Assembly: GCF_013372145.1 (NCBI RefSeq)
Contig: NZ_CP053827.1
Span: forward strand, 620,001 to 684,000
Direction: 5' to 3'
DNA: 64,000 bases
Origin: Campylobacter hyointestinalis subsp. hyointestinalis
GTDB taxonomy: Bacteria > Campylobacterota > Campylobacteria > Campylobacterales > Campylobacteraceae
The notes under the pieces were generated by a model. It did no database searches. It saw only the letters and a list, made by a program, of their open reading frames with translations, and was not told where the DNA came from. This document shows positions 7,582 to 16,877 of this stretch, piece by piece. A program made the translations under genes and the position numbers. The number at the start of each line of letters is the position of its first letter. The first letter of the stretch is position 1.

Positions 7582-9503
7582 TAAAACTCCAAAACATAAA
7601 AAAGAAATTTATCACCGGTGGCGTAGAAACTGAGGTTTTAAAAGGGATAAATTTGTCTATTAATAGGGGTGAGTTCGTAGCTATCATAGGTCAATCAGGT
7701 AGCGGAAAATCCACTCTTATGAATATACTTGGGTGCCTTGATACTCCAAGTAGTGGAAAATATCTGCTTGAGGATCAAGATATAAGTAAATTTGATAGGG
7801 ACGCGCTATCAAATTTAAGGCTAAAGACGTTTGGTTTTATATTTCAGCGTTATAATCTTCTAAACTCAAACGATGTAAAAAACAATGTCGCGCTTCCTGG
7901 TGTTTATGCTGGTGTGGGTAAAAAAGATAGGTTAAATTTTGCAAAAGAGCTTCTTTCAAAACTTGGCTTAGAGAGTAAATTTGATACATACCCAAATCAG
8001 CTAAGCGGTGGGCAGCAACAAAGAGTCAGTATAGCAAGAGCTCTTATGAATGGCGGAGATATCTTGCTTTGTGATGAGCCAACTGGAGCTCTTGATAGCA
8101 CAAGTGGCGTAATGGTTATGGAGATCTTAAAGGATCTGCATAAGAGCGGACATACTATCATAGTAGTAACTCACGATAAAGATATAGCGTCTTGGGCTGA
8201 TAGGATCATAGAGATAAAAGACGGCAATATTTTGAGCGACAACAAAAAGCAAAATAATATATATGAATTTAAAAAAGTTTCAGAAGGTATAAAAAAAGGG
8301 TTTAAAGCTTCGTTAGATAGGTTTTTAGAGAGTTTTAGTATGTCTGTTGGTGCTATAAAAGCACATAAACTTAGATCTTTTCTTACTATGCTTGGTATCA
8401 TTATCGGTATAGCTTCTGTTGTTTGCGTGGTTGCTTTAGCAAAAGGATCTCAAGAAAAGATTCTAAACGAGATAAATAAAGTCGGCACTAGTACTATTAT
8501 GCTAAATCCTGGAAAAGCACCAGGCGATCCAAATAGAAATAAAATAAAAAAATTTACGCTTGATGATGCGGAGTTACTTTCCAAACTTGAGTTTGTGGAT
8601 TACGCTACTCCTACTGTTTCACAATCAGGCTTACTTGTGTATGCAAATCAAAATGCAAACGCAAATTTAAGAGCTGGAAGTGAAAATTATCTAAAGATCA
8701 CCGGTGTAAAGGTCGTTTTGGGTAGAGATTTTAGTAGTGATGATATAAAAAACTCAGAGTCGGTGATCATCATAGATACCGATGTAAAGTCTTCGTTTTT
8801 TGGTCAAAATGATCCCATAGGTAAAACTATACTTTTTAATAAAAAACCTTTTAAAATCATCGGTGTAGCAAAAAAAGACGAAGGGGCTTTTGGTAGTGAG
8901 AATTTGACAGTTTATATGCCTTATAGCACGGCGGTCAATAAAATAACAGGCGATAGAAACCTAAGATCCATAACGGTTAAACTCAAAAGCAATGTAAATG
9001 CTCAGCTTGCCGAAAGCACCATAAAAGAAGTGATGAGCGTAAAACGCGGAGATAGCGATTTTTACACAAGGAATTCAGATACAATAATGCAAACCATAAA
9101 AAGCACTACAGATGCGATGAGCTTGCTGATATCTGGTATAGCTCTCATCTCGCTTATGGTCGGCGGAATAGGCGTTATGAATATCATGCTAGTTAGTGTT
9201 TTTGAGAGAACCAAAGAGATAGGCATCAGAATGGCCATAGGTGCAAAAAGTAAAGATATAATGATACAATTTCTTATAGAAGCTATACTTCTTTGTGCTA
9301 TAGGCGGTGCTATAGGCGTGGGACTTGCCTATCTTATAGGATATCTTTTCAATATGTTCGGTGCTAGTTTCAAGATGATATTTAGCACAACTTCAATATT
9401 TATAGCTTTGGGGGTTTCTAGCCTTATTGGTATAATATTTGGCTATATGCCAGCACGTAATGCAGCTAAGCTCAATCCAATAGATGCATTATCAAGGGAG
9501 TAA
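7578..9503 (+). CDS. macB: MacB-type ABC transporter, fused ATPase and permease
   Basis: The protein has 641 residues. The N-terminal ATPase domain has Walker A GQSGSGKST, signature LSGGQQQRVSIARAL and Walker B LLCDEPTGALD. One helix at about residue 270 (SFLTMLGIIIGIASVVCVVALA) follows, then a periplasmic MacB core domain, then three C-terminal helices ending ALSRE, with the FtsX-like signature GGIGVMNIMLVSVFERTKEIGIRMAIGA. This is the standard MacB layout. It extrudes substrates from the periplasm through the adaptor and an outer-membrane channel by mechanotransmission. Substrate is unknown; macrolides, peptides and lipoproteins are handled by relatives. Confidence 0.95.
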   Translation: MIKLQNIKKKFITGGVETEVLKGINLSINRGEFVAIIGQSGSGKSTLMNILGCLDTPSSGKYLLEDQDISKFDRDALSNLRLKTFGFIFQRYNLLNSNDVKNNVALPGVYAGVGKKDRLNFAKELLSKLGLESKFDTYPNQLSGGQQQRVSIARALMNGGDILLCDEPTGALDSTSGVMVMEILKDLHKSGHTIIVVTHDKDIASWADRIIEIKDGNILSDNKKQNNIYEFKKVSEGIKKGFKASLDRFLESFSMSVGAIKAHKLRSFLTMLGIIIGIASVVCVVALAKGSQEKILNEINKVGTSTIMLNPGKAPGDPNRNKIKKFTLDDAELLSKLEFVDYATPTVSQSGLLVYANQNANANLRAGSENYLKITGVKVVLGRDFSSDDIKNSESVIIIDTDVKSSFFGQNDPIGKTILFNKKPFKIIGVAKKDEGAFGSENLTVYMPYSTAVNKITGDRNLRSITVKLKSNVNAQLAESTIKEVMSVKRGDSDFYTRNSDTIMQTIKSTTDAMSLLISGIALISLMVGGIGVMNIMLVSVFERTKEIGIRMAIGAKSKDIMIQFLIEAILLCAIGGAIGVGLAYLIGYLFNMFGASFKMIFSTTSIFIALGVSSLIGIIFGYMPARNAAKLNPIDALSRE

Positions 9504-9505
9504 AT

Positions 9506-10804
9506 TTGAAAAATATAATATACATTTTTATAGGACTTTTGTTTGTCGGTTGTGCTTCAAAAAACATAGATTATAAAGTCAAAGAAGTGAGTTTTTATAC
9601 TCCGACTTGGTATCTGGATTTTAATCAAACAGTGCTAAATAGACTGATAGATACTGCTTTAAAAAATAATGAAGATATAAATATCGCAGTTCTTAGTTTA
9701 AGACAAGCTATGCTAAAAGCAGGTGTTGCTAAAGCTGATTTTTTTCCAACTCCTAGCGCAAATGCAAAAGCAAGCACGTCAAGAGATATAAGCAAAGATA
9801 ACGACTGGAAAAATGGTTTTTCGAGCGATTTTTCGCTTAGTTATGAGCTAGATATCTACGGCAAGATCTTTGACAATTTTGAGAGTTTAAGCTGGGATGC
9901 GGCTAGTAGTAATCTAAATTTAGCAAATTTAAAGCTGACTATCATAAATTCTATCACCGATACGTATTTTAATATACTTTACATAAACGACGCTATAAGA
10001 AATCTTAAGCAAAATTTGGTAAATTTAAATGAGCTAGATAGACTTGTCATCACGAAATACGAACTCGGTAAAGAGGAAATTTTGAGCGTTAGGCAGAGTA
10101 AACAAAATCTTTTAGATCTACAAAATAGCCTTCTAACTCAGCAAAAGAATTTGCAAACAAGCTATGAAGTCCTAAAGAATTTAACTAGAAGCGATATAAG
10201 CTTAGATGATCTTAGTTTAAGTGGTGTAGAGTTAAGAGATATAAGTCTTGATATCAAATTTGACACTTTGAAAAATCGTCCAGATATAAATGAAGCGATA
10301 TCGTCTTTAAACGCCGGTTTTTACTCATACAAAGTTGCTCAAAAAGATCTATATCCTAGTATAAATATAGGAGCTAGCTTAAGCGATAGCGATGATAAAT
10401 TTAGCGATAGTTTTGGATTTAATATAATAGGTGGAAATTTAAGTATAAAGCTACCATTTTTAGACTATGCAAGACTTAGTAAGCAAGTAAAAATCTCTGA
10501 AGCCGAGTTTGAAAAGCGAGTTTTGACTTATGAAAAAACGTTATCAAATGCGACAAATGAAGTCATAAAATACAAACTATACTATGATATCGACAAACAA
10601 AGCTATGAGAATTTGCTTTCTATAGTAGAGCAAAGAGTGATGATAGTAGGTATCTATGAGTCAAAATACGCGCTTGGAAAAGCTCAGTTAAAAGATCTTT
10701 TAGAAGCTAAAAATTTACTTATAAGTGCACAAAAATCACTGTTAAATCAAAAATATAGATTATTAAACGACGAGATAGGTTACTACAAAGCCATAGCGTG
10801 GTGA
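9506..10804 (+). CDS. TolC/NodT-family outer-membrane efflux lipoprotein
   Basis: The protein has 432 residues with a lipoprotein signal (lipobox FVGC, Cys16), then two copies of the outer-membrane efflux protein domain: long heptad-rich helices with LPFLDYARLSKQVKISEAEFEKRV and the closing LLEAKNLLISAQ. This is the outer-membrane channel for the MacAB pair, starting 2 bp after macB. Trimerisation and an alpha-barrel tunnel across the periplasm are inferred from the family. No key element appears missing. Confidence 0.92.
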   Translation: MKNIIYIFIGLLFVGCASKNIDYKVKEVSFYTPTWYLDFNQTVLNRLIDTALKNNEDINIAVLSLRQAMLKAGVAKADFFPTPSANAKASTSRDISKDNDWKNGFSSDFSLSYELDIYGKIFDNFESLSWDAASSNLNLANLKLTIINSITDTYFNILYINDAIRNLKQNLVNLNELDRLVITKYELGKEEILSVRQSKQNLLDLQNSLLTQQKNLQTSYEVLKNLTRSDISLDDLSLSGVELRDISLDIKFDTLKNRPDINEAISSLNAGFYSYKVAQKDLYPSINIGASLSDSDDKFSDSFGFNIIGGNLSIKLPFLDYARLSKQVKISEAEFEKRVLTYEKTLSNATNEVIKYKLYYDIDKQSYENLLSIVEQRVMIVGIYESKYALGKAQLKDLLEAKNLLISAQKSLLNQKYRLLNDEIGYYKAIAW

Positions 10805-10807
10805 TAA

Positions 10808-12082
10808 ATGAAAGCAAAAACACAAATTCTAGCATTTGTTATGTTTTGTGTTTTTGCTTTTTTATGTAATGTCTGTTATGAATTTTTTAAATTCAGACAA
10901 TTTACGCAAAAATCACATCAATTTTTAAACGTTAAAGTAGAGCAAAGCTATACAAAAGAGGGTAAAAATGCTAAGACGTATAATGTTTTAAGATTAAACG
11001 CTGGAGAGTTTAGCTTTTACACTACTTTAAAAGGTAGTCAGATAGATATCGCAGATAAAAAGTATCTAAAAGTCGGCGTTCTAACTAAGAATTTGGATTT
11101 TGTAAATTACATAAAGCATACGTTTTATCTTCCAAATTTCAAAATCGCGCCTATAGATAAAGAGCCGAATTTAAAAGATAAATTAGTAGATTTTATAGCG
11201 TATCAGCACGAAATTCCAAAGCTAAAAGAGCTTTATTCTGCTCTATTTTTTGCAACTGCTATAAGTAAAGAGCTTAGGACAAATGTCACTAACTGGGGTG
11301 TGGCTCATATCATCTCTATTAGTGGATTTCATTTGGGATTACTTTTTGGATTTTTGTTTTTTATGTTAAAACCTCTGTATAAAATAGCTCAAAACAACCA
11401 TTTTCCATATAGAAATGCAAATTTCGATATAACTTTTGCTATTTTGGTATTGATGTTTGGCTATCTTTGGTTGCTTGATTTTACGCCTAGTTTTTTACGT
11501 TCGCTTATTATGGCTTGTATCTGCTTTATTTTACTTAGCTTTGGACTTAAAGTTTTTAATTTTACGAATTTATTTCTTACTATAGTTATTGCTCTTAGTT
11601 TTAGTCCGTCTTTGATTTTTTCTATTGGATTTTATTTTTCTTGTTTGGGAGTATTTTTTATATTTTTATATATTCATCATTTTGGCGATAAAAAAGATCT
11701 TACAAGTAAAACAAAAATAGCTCTGCACGCTCTTTATTTGGAGATATTCGTATTTAGCGCTATGAACATTCCTGTTTATTATTTTTTTAGCTCTGCTAGT
11801 TTTTATCAGCTTAGCGTTATACCTTTAGGATATATTTTCGTTGTTTTTTATCCTGTGAGTATAATTTTGCATATTTTTGGATATGGAGGCTTACTAGACG
11901 AATATATGCTTAGTTTTTTAAATTTAGCTTATGAACAGACTAAAATAGAGGTGCCGACTTGGCTTTTTATATGTTTTAACGTCTCTTTGTTATTTTCTAT
12001 TAAATTTAAAAAACTTGCTTTGCTAGTAGCGTTTGTCGGTATGGCTTTGTTTATGATCCCTTTAACGCTAGCTAGCTTTTGA
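10808..12082 (+). CDS. comEC: ComEC/Rec2-family DNA uptake channel protein
   Basis: The protein has 424 residues. It has an N-terminal membrane helix, a soluble OB-like domain, then multiple membrane segments with the family motif GVAHIISISGFHLGLLFG, TPSFLRSLIMACI, and a C-terminal hydrophobic region. ComEC carries single-stranded DNA across the inner membrane during natural transformation. The protein ends without the C-terminal metallo-beta-lactamase domain of longer ComECs, as is usual in Campylobacter. It begins 3 bp after the tolC-like gene, so it may share the efflux operon's transcript, an unexpected pairing. Its end overlaps the convergent cprS gene by 11 bp. Confidence 0.85.
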   Translation: MKAKTQILAFVMFCVFAFLCNVCYEFFKFRQFTQKSHQFLNVKVEQSYTKEGKNAKTYNVLRLNAGEFSFYTTLKGSQIDIADKKYLKVGVLTKNLDFVNYIKHTFYLPNFKIAPIDKEPNLKDKLVDFIAYQHEIPKLKELYSALFFATAISKELRTNVTNWGVAHIISISGFHLGLLFGFLFFMLKPLYKIAQNNHFPYRNANFDITFAILVLMFGYLWLLDFTPSFLRSLIMACICFILLSFGLKVFNFTNLFLTIVIALSFSPSLIFSIGFYFSCLGVFFIFLYIHHFGDKKDLTSKTKIALHALYLEIFVFSAMNIPVYYFFSSASFYQLSVIPLGYIFVVFYPVSIILHIFGYGGLLDEYMLSFLNLAYEQTKIEVPTWLFICFNVSLLFSIKFKKLALLVAFVGMALFMIPLTLASF

Positions 12083-13298
12083 GATTCGTAAATTTAAAAA
12101 TATTTAGACTATTTTTATACTCATATTCTAGTTTAAATCCATGAGATCTTAGTATGTTATCTACTATATAAAGTCCTAATCCAAAGCTTTTTTTAGCATT
12201 GCTTCCTTGCGTAAATGGCTCTGTATAGTATTCAAGATTTTGCTCTAATTTGTCTGCGTTTGTGATGAATTTGACTGAGTCTTCATTTACGGTGATGATG
12301 ATATGCTTGTCGTTTGAGTATTTTATACCGTTATCTATCATATTTTTAAAAGCTACACTCATAAGCTTAAAGTCTGCGTTTATATTTAGATCATTGATCA
12401 CGTTTATGGTTACAAGCTCTTTTTCTATCATCGCTAGATCTATGGCTTCGTCGATTATATCTATGACTTTGCAAGGTTTTGCGTTTTCTACTTCCAGTCT
12501 TGAAGTCGCTCTTTCGACTGCTGCGAATTCGTTTATCAGACTTTCTAATCTTTCAAAAACGTTTATTAGTCTTTCTTGATTTTTATTTTTTTCTATCATT
12601 TCGGCTGCGATTCTGCCTTTTGTGATAGGAGTTTTGAGTTCGTGCATTATGTTTCTAAGAAATAGCTGACGTGAATGGTTGAGTGATTTTATCTGGCCGA
12701 CTGCGTTGTAAAATGCGTCTGCTACTTCTGAAATTTCATCATTTCCGGTACTAACGTTTTTGATATCTAAATTTCCTGTTGCAAATTTATCTATCTGTCT
12801 TTTTAGTTTTCTAAGCGGTTTTATCTTGCGTATGATAAATACGTACGTCATAAGCAGTATAAAAAATACCAAACCAAATATAAATTTGATGATATCGTAC
12901 CGATAAGGCTGATAATCTTTATCTTCTAAAAGTAAAGTAGTGCCTTTATGAACTATCTTTAAATAATGCCTTTTTTGATATAGCAAAATAGCGCTGGAGC
13001 CTATATCTGCGGTTATTTCCTCTATTGTAGTTGAACCGTTTAAGATAGCGTCTTTTATGTCTTTGTCCTCTATGCGAGGCATATTTAAATTTTGTGTTTG
13101 CTGTAGGTATTCTTCTTTATTTATGAGATCATTCATATGTAAAAGAGTCGCTCTAGCTACTACAGAATACTTTGTGTTTAGCTCTCTTGTGTAGTTTTGT
13201 TTGTCATAGTCCATAAGCCAAAGAAAAGCTAAAAATATACTTGTAGTTGCAATGATAAATATAAGAGTTATCGTATAAAATATGGAAGAAAATTTCAT
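12072..13298 (-). CDS. cprS: Sensor histidine kinase CprS
   Basis: The protein has 408 residues. Two membrane helices (about 10-28 and 135-158) bracket a periplasmic sensor domain, followed by HAMP, the phosphoacceptor motif NIMHELKTPITKGR and the ATPase part with NMIDNGIKYSN and SFGLGLYIV. It overlaps cprR by four bases and lies next to htrA, the order known for the C. jejuni CprRS system, which controls envelope and biofilm-related genes including htrA (from memory). The catalytic histidine and the N and G boxes are intact. Confidence 0.88.
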   Translation of the reverse strand: MKFSSIFYTITLIFIIATTSIFLAFLWLMDYDKQNYTRELNTKYSVVARATLLHMNDLINKEEYLQQTQNLNMPRIEDKDIKDAILNGSTTIEEITADIGSSAILLYQKRHYLKIVHKGTTLLLEDKDYQPYRYDIIKFIFGLVFFILLMTYVFIIRKIKPLRKLKRQIDKFATGNLDIKNVSTGNDEISEVADAFYNAVGQIKSLNHSRQLFLRNIMHELKTPITKGRIAAEMIEKNKNQERLINVFERLESLINEFAAVERATSRLEVENAKPCKVIDIIDEAIDLAMIEKELVTINVINDLNINADFKLMSVAFKNMIDNGIKYSNDKHIIITVNEDSVKFITNADKLEQNLEYYTEPFTQGSNAKKSFGLGLYIVDNILRSHGFKLEYEYKNSLNIFKFTNLKS

Positions 13299-13969
13299 TG
13301 AACTAGCTTATATCCGACACCGCGTATAGCATGTATGTATTTTGGATCTTTGGGGTTTTCTCCTAGTTTTGTCCTGATGCGTCCTATGATGACGTCTATG
13401 CTTTTGTTTGTGCTTTCTTCATTTATAGAGTTGCAGTTATAGATGAGCTCTTCTCTGCTTATAGCTCCACCTTCTTTTTTGATGAGGTATCTTAGTATGT
13501 CGTACTCAGCGACTGTTAAATTTAAAGGTGTATCTTTTAGCGTTATAGTATGTTTAAAATCATCACAGACTAGATCTTTTTTTTGTAAGTTTTGCTCAGC
13601 TTGCGTTATGTTTTGTCTTCTTAGATGGCTTTTTATACGTGCTAATAACTCACCTGGATTATATGGTTTTGGTAGATAATCGTCCGCTCCTAGCTCAAAA
13701 GCATTTACCTTATCGCTTAGATCGTGTCTTGCGCTTGAGATGATGATAGGAATATTGTGTTTTTTTCTTATCTCTTTGCATACTTCTAGTCCGTCCATTC
13801 CAGGCAGACTCAGATCAAGTATGACAAGATCGAATTTATTTGTATTTAACGTAGAAAGTCCAAGATAAGGATCGTCGTTTGTCGTGATTTTTATATCAAA
13901 TTGTTCTAAGTACTCTGTTAGTATCTCGGCTAGTTCTAGATCATCTTCTATCATCAAGATATTTATCAT
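13295..13969 (-). CDS. cprR: OmpR-family response regulator CprR
   Basis: The protein has 224 residues. The receiver domain has the acidic pair D9/D10, the phosphoacceptor D52 in LDLSLPGMDG and K101 in LPKPYNPGELLAR. The C-terminal winged helix carries TVAEYDILRYLIKKEGGAISREEL and ends IHAIRGVGYKL. It pairs with the downstream cprS and precedes a short gap with a terminator after htrA. In C. jejuni CprR is reported to be essential; here that is only an inference from orthology by position. Confidence 0.9.
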   Translation of the reverse strand: MINILMIEDDLELAEILTEYLEQFDIKITTNDDPYLGLSTLNTNKFDLVILDLSLPGMDGLEVCKEIRKKHNIPIIISSARHDLSDKVNAFELGADDYLPKPYNPGELLARIKSHLRRQNITQAEQNLQKKDLVCDDFKHTITLKDTPLNLTVAEYDILRYLIKKEGGAISREELIYNCNSINEESTNKSIDVIIGRIRTKLGENPKDPKYIHAIRGVGYKLVQ

Positions 13970-14002
13970 TTAAAACCTTTTTTATTTTTTGTAATTATAA
14001 CA

Positions 14003-14036
14003 AAAAAAGAGTTATAGGATAGCCCATAAGGGCTAT
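14003..14036 (-). terminator. Intrinsic terminator after htrA
   Basis: Inverted repeat ATAGCCC / GGGCTAT with a four-base loop (14019-14036), followed on the minus strand by a run of seven T (14003-14009) after a short spacer. It lies directly after the htrA stop and before cprR. Confidence 0.6.
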
Positions 14037-14047
14037 AGCTTTTGGGA

Positions 14048-15463
14048 TTATTTCAAGACTAGTCCCATCAAAACACCTTTTCTGTTGATCCAAATCATAA
14101 GCTTACTGTTTTGATTTTTACTTGATTTTATCTCTTTTATATAATCATCAACACTATTTATGATCTTTTGATTTATCTGAACGATGATATCTCCTGGCTC
14201 AAAACCAGCGATCGAAGCACTTGAGTCTTCTTTAACATCGGTTATAAGTACGCCTTTTATATCGCCTGGAATTTGGTTTTTATATCTAACTTCATCAGTG
14301 ATATTTTGCAAGCTTAGACCGTTGTCAAAGTATGTATCTTTTTTAGATATATCTCCTGATTCCATATTTATGAGTTTTAAATTTACCGTTGAGATTTGGT
14401 TTGCTCTTTCGTAAGTTATCGAAATAGTTTTATTTGGTGATAGTGATCCTACTAGATTTTTAAGATCATTTGCATTTTTTATATCTTGATTATCTACTTT
14501 GATGATCAGATCACCCCTTTTTAGTCCTGCTAATTCTGCTGGTTTATCTTTTTCGACATTTGTTATAAGAGCGCCTTCTTTGTTTTTATATAATTCTTTT
14601 TGATCATCTGTTAAATTTGAGATCATAACTCCTATATATCCACGCGTGATCTTTCCATCGGTTATTAATTTTTGCGCTATTGTTTTTACCATATTTGATG
14701 GGATCGCAAAGCCTATACCGTTGTTTCCGCCGCTTCTACTAAGAATGGCAGAGTTTATGCCTACAAGCGCTCCTCTACTATCTACTAAAGCTCCTCCGCT
14801 ATTGCCTGGATTTATACTAGCATCGGTTTGGATAAAGTCTTCATACTGATTTAATCCGATATTATCTTTATTTAGTCCAGAAATAATACCGCTTGTTATA
14901 CTTCCTCCTACTCCAAATGGATTTCCTATAGCAAATACAAGGTCTCCTTCAAGAAGTTTTGAGCTATCAGCAAAACTGATAGCTTGGAAATTCTTTGCAT
15001 CTACTTTTACTATGGCAAGGTCTGTTTTTGGATCTACTCCGATGATCTTGGCCTTATACTCTTTTGAGCTGTCTAATAGCGTGACTATGATCTCATCGGC
15101 GTCTTCTACAACGTGATAATTTGTAACTATATATCCATCGCTTGATATAATAACACCAGAACCTAAAGAGCTTGTTTTTTGACTTTTTTCTTTTGGTATA
15201 TTAAAACGAAATCCGAAAAATTCTTGGAAAAAAGGGTCGTCCATCAGGCTATTTATATTATGCTTTACTTTTACGGTTTTTGAAGTAGATATATTTACTA
15301 CTGATTTTTTGGCTTTTACTATGGAGCTATGATACGATAAAACAGTGTTTTGATCGCTGCTTGGATTTACTCTTGTGTAGTTTTGGCTAGCATCGCTAAA
15401 ACTGATATTTGCCGCCATAAGGCTTGAGGCTGCAATGATAGAAATAATGGTTAGTTTTTTCAT
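14048..15463 (-). CDS. htrA: Periplasmic serine protease/chaperone HtrA (DegP/DegQ type)
   Basis: The protein has 471 residues with a signal peptide (cleavage near LMAA-NIS), a trypsin-like protease domain with triad H117 (TNYHVVE), D148 (KTDLAIVKVD) and S222 (GNSGGALVD), and two PDZ domains (about 270-360 and 390-465). It degrades or refolds misfolded periplasmic proteins; in C. jejuni and H. pylori the secreted form also cleaves E-cadherin. It has its own upstream region shared divergently with cbpA, and lies beside cprRS, its probable regulator. Confidence 0.95.
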   Translation of the reverse strand: MKKLTIISIIAASSLMAANISFSDASQNYTRVNPSSDQNTVLSYHSSIVKAKKSVVNISTSKTVKVKHNINSLMDDPFFQEFFGFRFNIPKEKSQKTSSLGSGVIISSDGYIVTNYHVVEDADEIIVTLLDSSKEYKAKIIGVDPKTDLAIVKVDAKNFQAISFADSSKLLEGDLVFAIGNPFGVGGSITSGIISGLNKDNIGLNQYEDFIQTDASINPGNSGGALVDSRGALVGINSAILSRSGGNNGIGFAIPSNMVKTIAQKLITDGKITRGYIGVMISNLTDDQKELYKNKEGALITNVEKDKPAELAGLKRGDLIIKVDNQDIKNANDLKNLVGSLSPNKTISITYERANQISTVNLKLINMESGDISKKDTYFDNGLSLQNITDEVRYKNQIPGDIKGVLITDVKEDSSASIAGFEPGDIIVQINQKIINSVDDYIKEIKSSKNQNSKLMIWINRKGVLMGLVLK

Positions 15464-15565
15464 ACGATATCCTTATTTAAATTTTTTGTAATTATAATAT
15501 TTGGCTATAAATGCAAATTTAATATTTTTTTCTCAAATGTAAATAAAAAAATAGCTTAAAGTTGA

Positions 15566-15595
15566 TTGACATACACTAAAGTATTATGCTATAAT
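15566..15595 (+). promoter_or_regulatory. Sigma-70 promoter of cbpA-hspR
   Basis: A consensus -35 TTGACA (15566-15571) is followed after 18 bp by a consensus -10 TATAAT (15590-15595), about 30 bp upstream of the cbpA ATG. Both hexamers matching consensus is rare here, where most promoters show only a -10 box; strong promoters of this kind are often held by a repressor, and HspR is the candidate. Confidence 0.8.
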
Positions 15596-15626
15596 CAGTA
15601 TAAAAAAATATAAGTGAGGTAATATT

Positions 15627-16490
15627 ATGAGCAATAGCTTATATGAAACACTCGGAGTTGATAAAAACGCAAGTAGTGATGAAATAAAAAAAGCATATAG
15701 AAAATTAGCTAGAAAATATCACCCAGATATCAATAAAGATCCGGGTGCGGAAGATAAATTTAAAGAGATAAACGCAGCCTATGAGATACTAAGCGATGAT
15801 GAGAAACGCACTCAGTACGATACCTATGGCGACAATATGTTTGGTGGGCAAAGCTTCCATGATTTTGCAAATGCTCAAGGCGGAGCAGATATCAATGATA
15901 TCTTAAGAAATATTTTTGGTGGAGGCGGAGGTTTTGGTGGATTTAGCGGTGGTTTTAGTAGTCGCGGTTTTGGTGGATTTAGTGATGGATTTGAGCCAAA
16001 TTTAGATATAAATACAAAGATCACTATACCATTTAGCGCTGCTGTAAATGGCGGAGAGTATACTATAAATATATCTGGAGAAAGCGTAAAGATCAAAATT
16101 CCCGCTGGAGTAAATAGTGGTGAAAAGCTAAGAATTCGCTCAAAAGGAAAAAGCCTAAATGGAAGAAGAGGAGACGCTATTTTAAATTTAGAAGTTAGCG
16201 GGGATGATACTTATAAAAGAGATGGCGACGACTTGTATAAAACCGTAGATGTTCCTCTAAAAACTGCGCTTTTTGGTGGTAAAATAGAAGTTTCTACCTT
16301 TAAAAAAGACGTAAGTATAAAAATATCCCCTAATACAAAAAACGGTCAAAAGATAAGACTTAAAGGATATGGCGTACAAAATAGAAAAAGTGGAATTTAC
16401 GGAGATATGTATCTAAGCGTAAATGTGATCCTTCCAAATGTTGATATGTTGGATAAAGATCTTGCTAAAATGATGCAAGATAGATTATAA
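15627..16490 (+). CDS. cbpA: DnaJ-like co-chaperone CbpA
   Basis: The protein has 287 residues. The J-domain (1-70) carries the HPD triad at 32-34; a G/F-rich linker follows (about 85-125, many GGF repeats), then two C-terminal substrate-binding barrels starting near [20 protein letters not shown]. There is no zinc-finger domain, so it is a CbpA-type rather than a DnaJ-type protein. It stimulates DnaK ATPase. It is transcribed with hspR and from a consensus promoter, as in C. jejuni, where this pair belongs to the HspR heat-shock circuit. Confidence 0.93.
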   Translation: MSNSLYETLGVDKNASSDEIKKAYRKLARKYHPDINKDPGAEDKFKEINAAYEILSDDEKRTQYDTYGDNMFGGQSFHDFANAQGGADINDILRNIFGGGGGFGGFSGGFSSRGFGGFSDGFEPNLDINTKITIPFSAAVNGGEYTINISGESVKIKIPAGVNSGEKLRIRSKGKSLNGRRGDAILNLEVSGDDTYKRDGDDLYKTVDVPLKTALFGGKIEVSTFKKDVSIKISPNTKNGQKIRLKGYGVQNRKSGIYGDMYLSVNVILPNVDMLDKDLAKMMQDRL

Positions 16491-16500
16491 AAGGTAGATT

Positions 16501-16872
16501 ATGAAAAGTTATGAAGAGCCGGTTTATTTGATAAGTGTTGTTGCTAAAGTTTTAAGTATTCATCCTCAAACATTAAGGCAGTACGAGAGAGAAGGTCTTG
16601 TAGAGCCTTCTCGTACCGGCGGTAAAATGAGATTGTATAGTGAAAAAGATCTTGATAGGATAAAAATGATCCTTAGGCTTACTAGGGATTTGGGCGTAAA
16701 TTTGGCCGGAGTAGATGTCATACTTAGGCTAAAAGAACAGATAGAAGAGTATGAAAGCACTATAGACGAACTAAAACTAAGTATGGAACAAATGAGTAAA
16801 AATGACACTAAAAGATCTCTAGTGAAACGAAAAAATAGCTACGATTTGATATTTTTAAATGACAAAAAGTAG
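16501..16872 (+). CDS. hspR: MerR-family heat-shock repressor HspR
   Basis: The protein has 123 residues. The N-terminal winged helix has the MerR signature YLISVVAKVLSIHPQTLRQYEREGLVEPSR, followed by a dimerisation coiled coil around residues 80-105 and a basic tail. HspR represses chaperone operons at normal temperature in Campylobacter and Helicobacter. It lies 10 bp after cbpA and probably represses its own promoter. There is no effector-binding domain, as is normal for HspR. Confidence 0.92.
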   Translation: MKSYEEPVYLISVVAKVLSIHPQTLRQYEREGLVEPSRTGGKMRLYSEKDLDRIKMILRLTRDLGVNLAGVDVILRLKEQIEEYESTIDELKLSMEQMSKNDTKRSLVKRKNSYDLIFLNDKK

Positions 16873-16877
16873 ATGAT

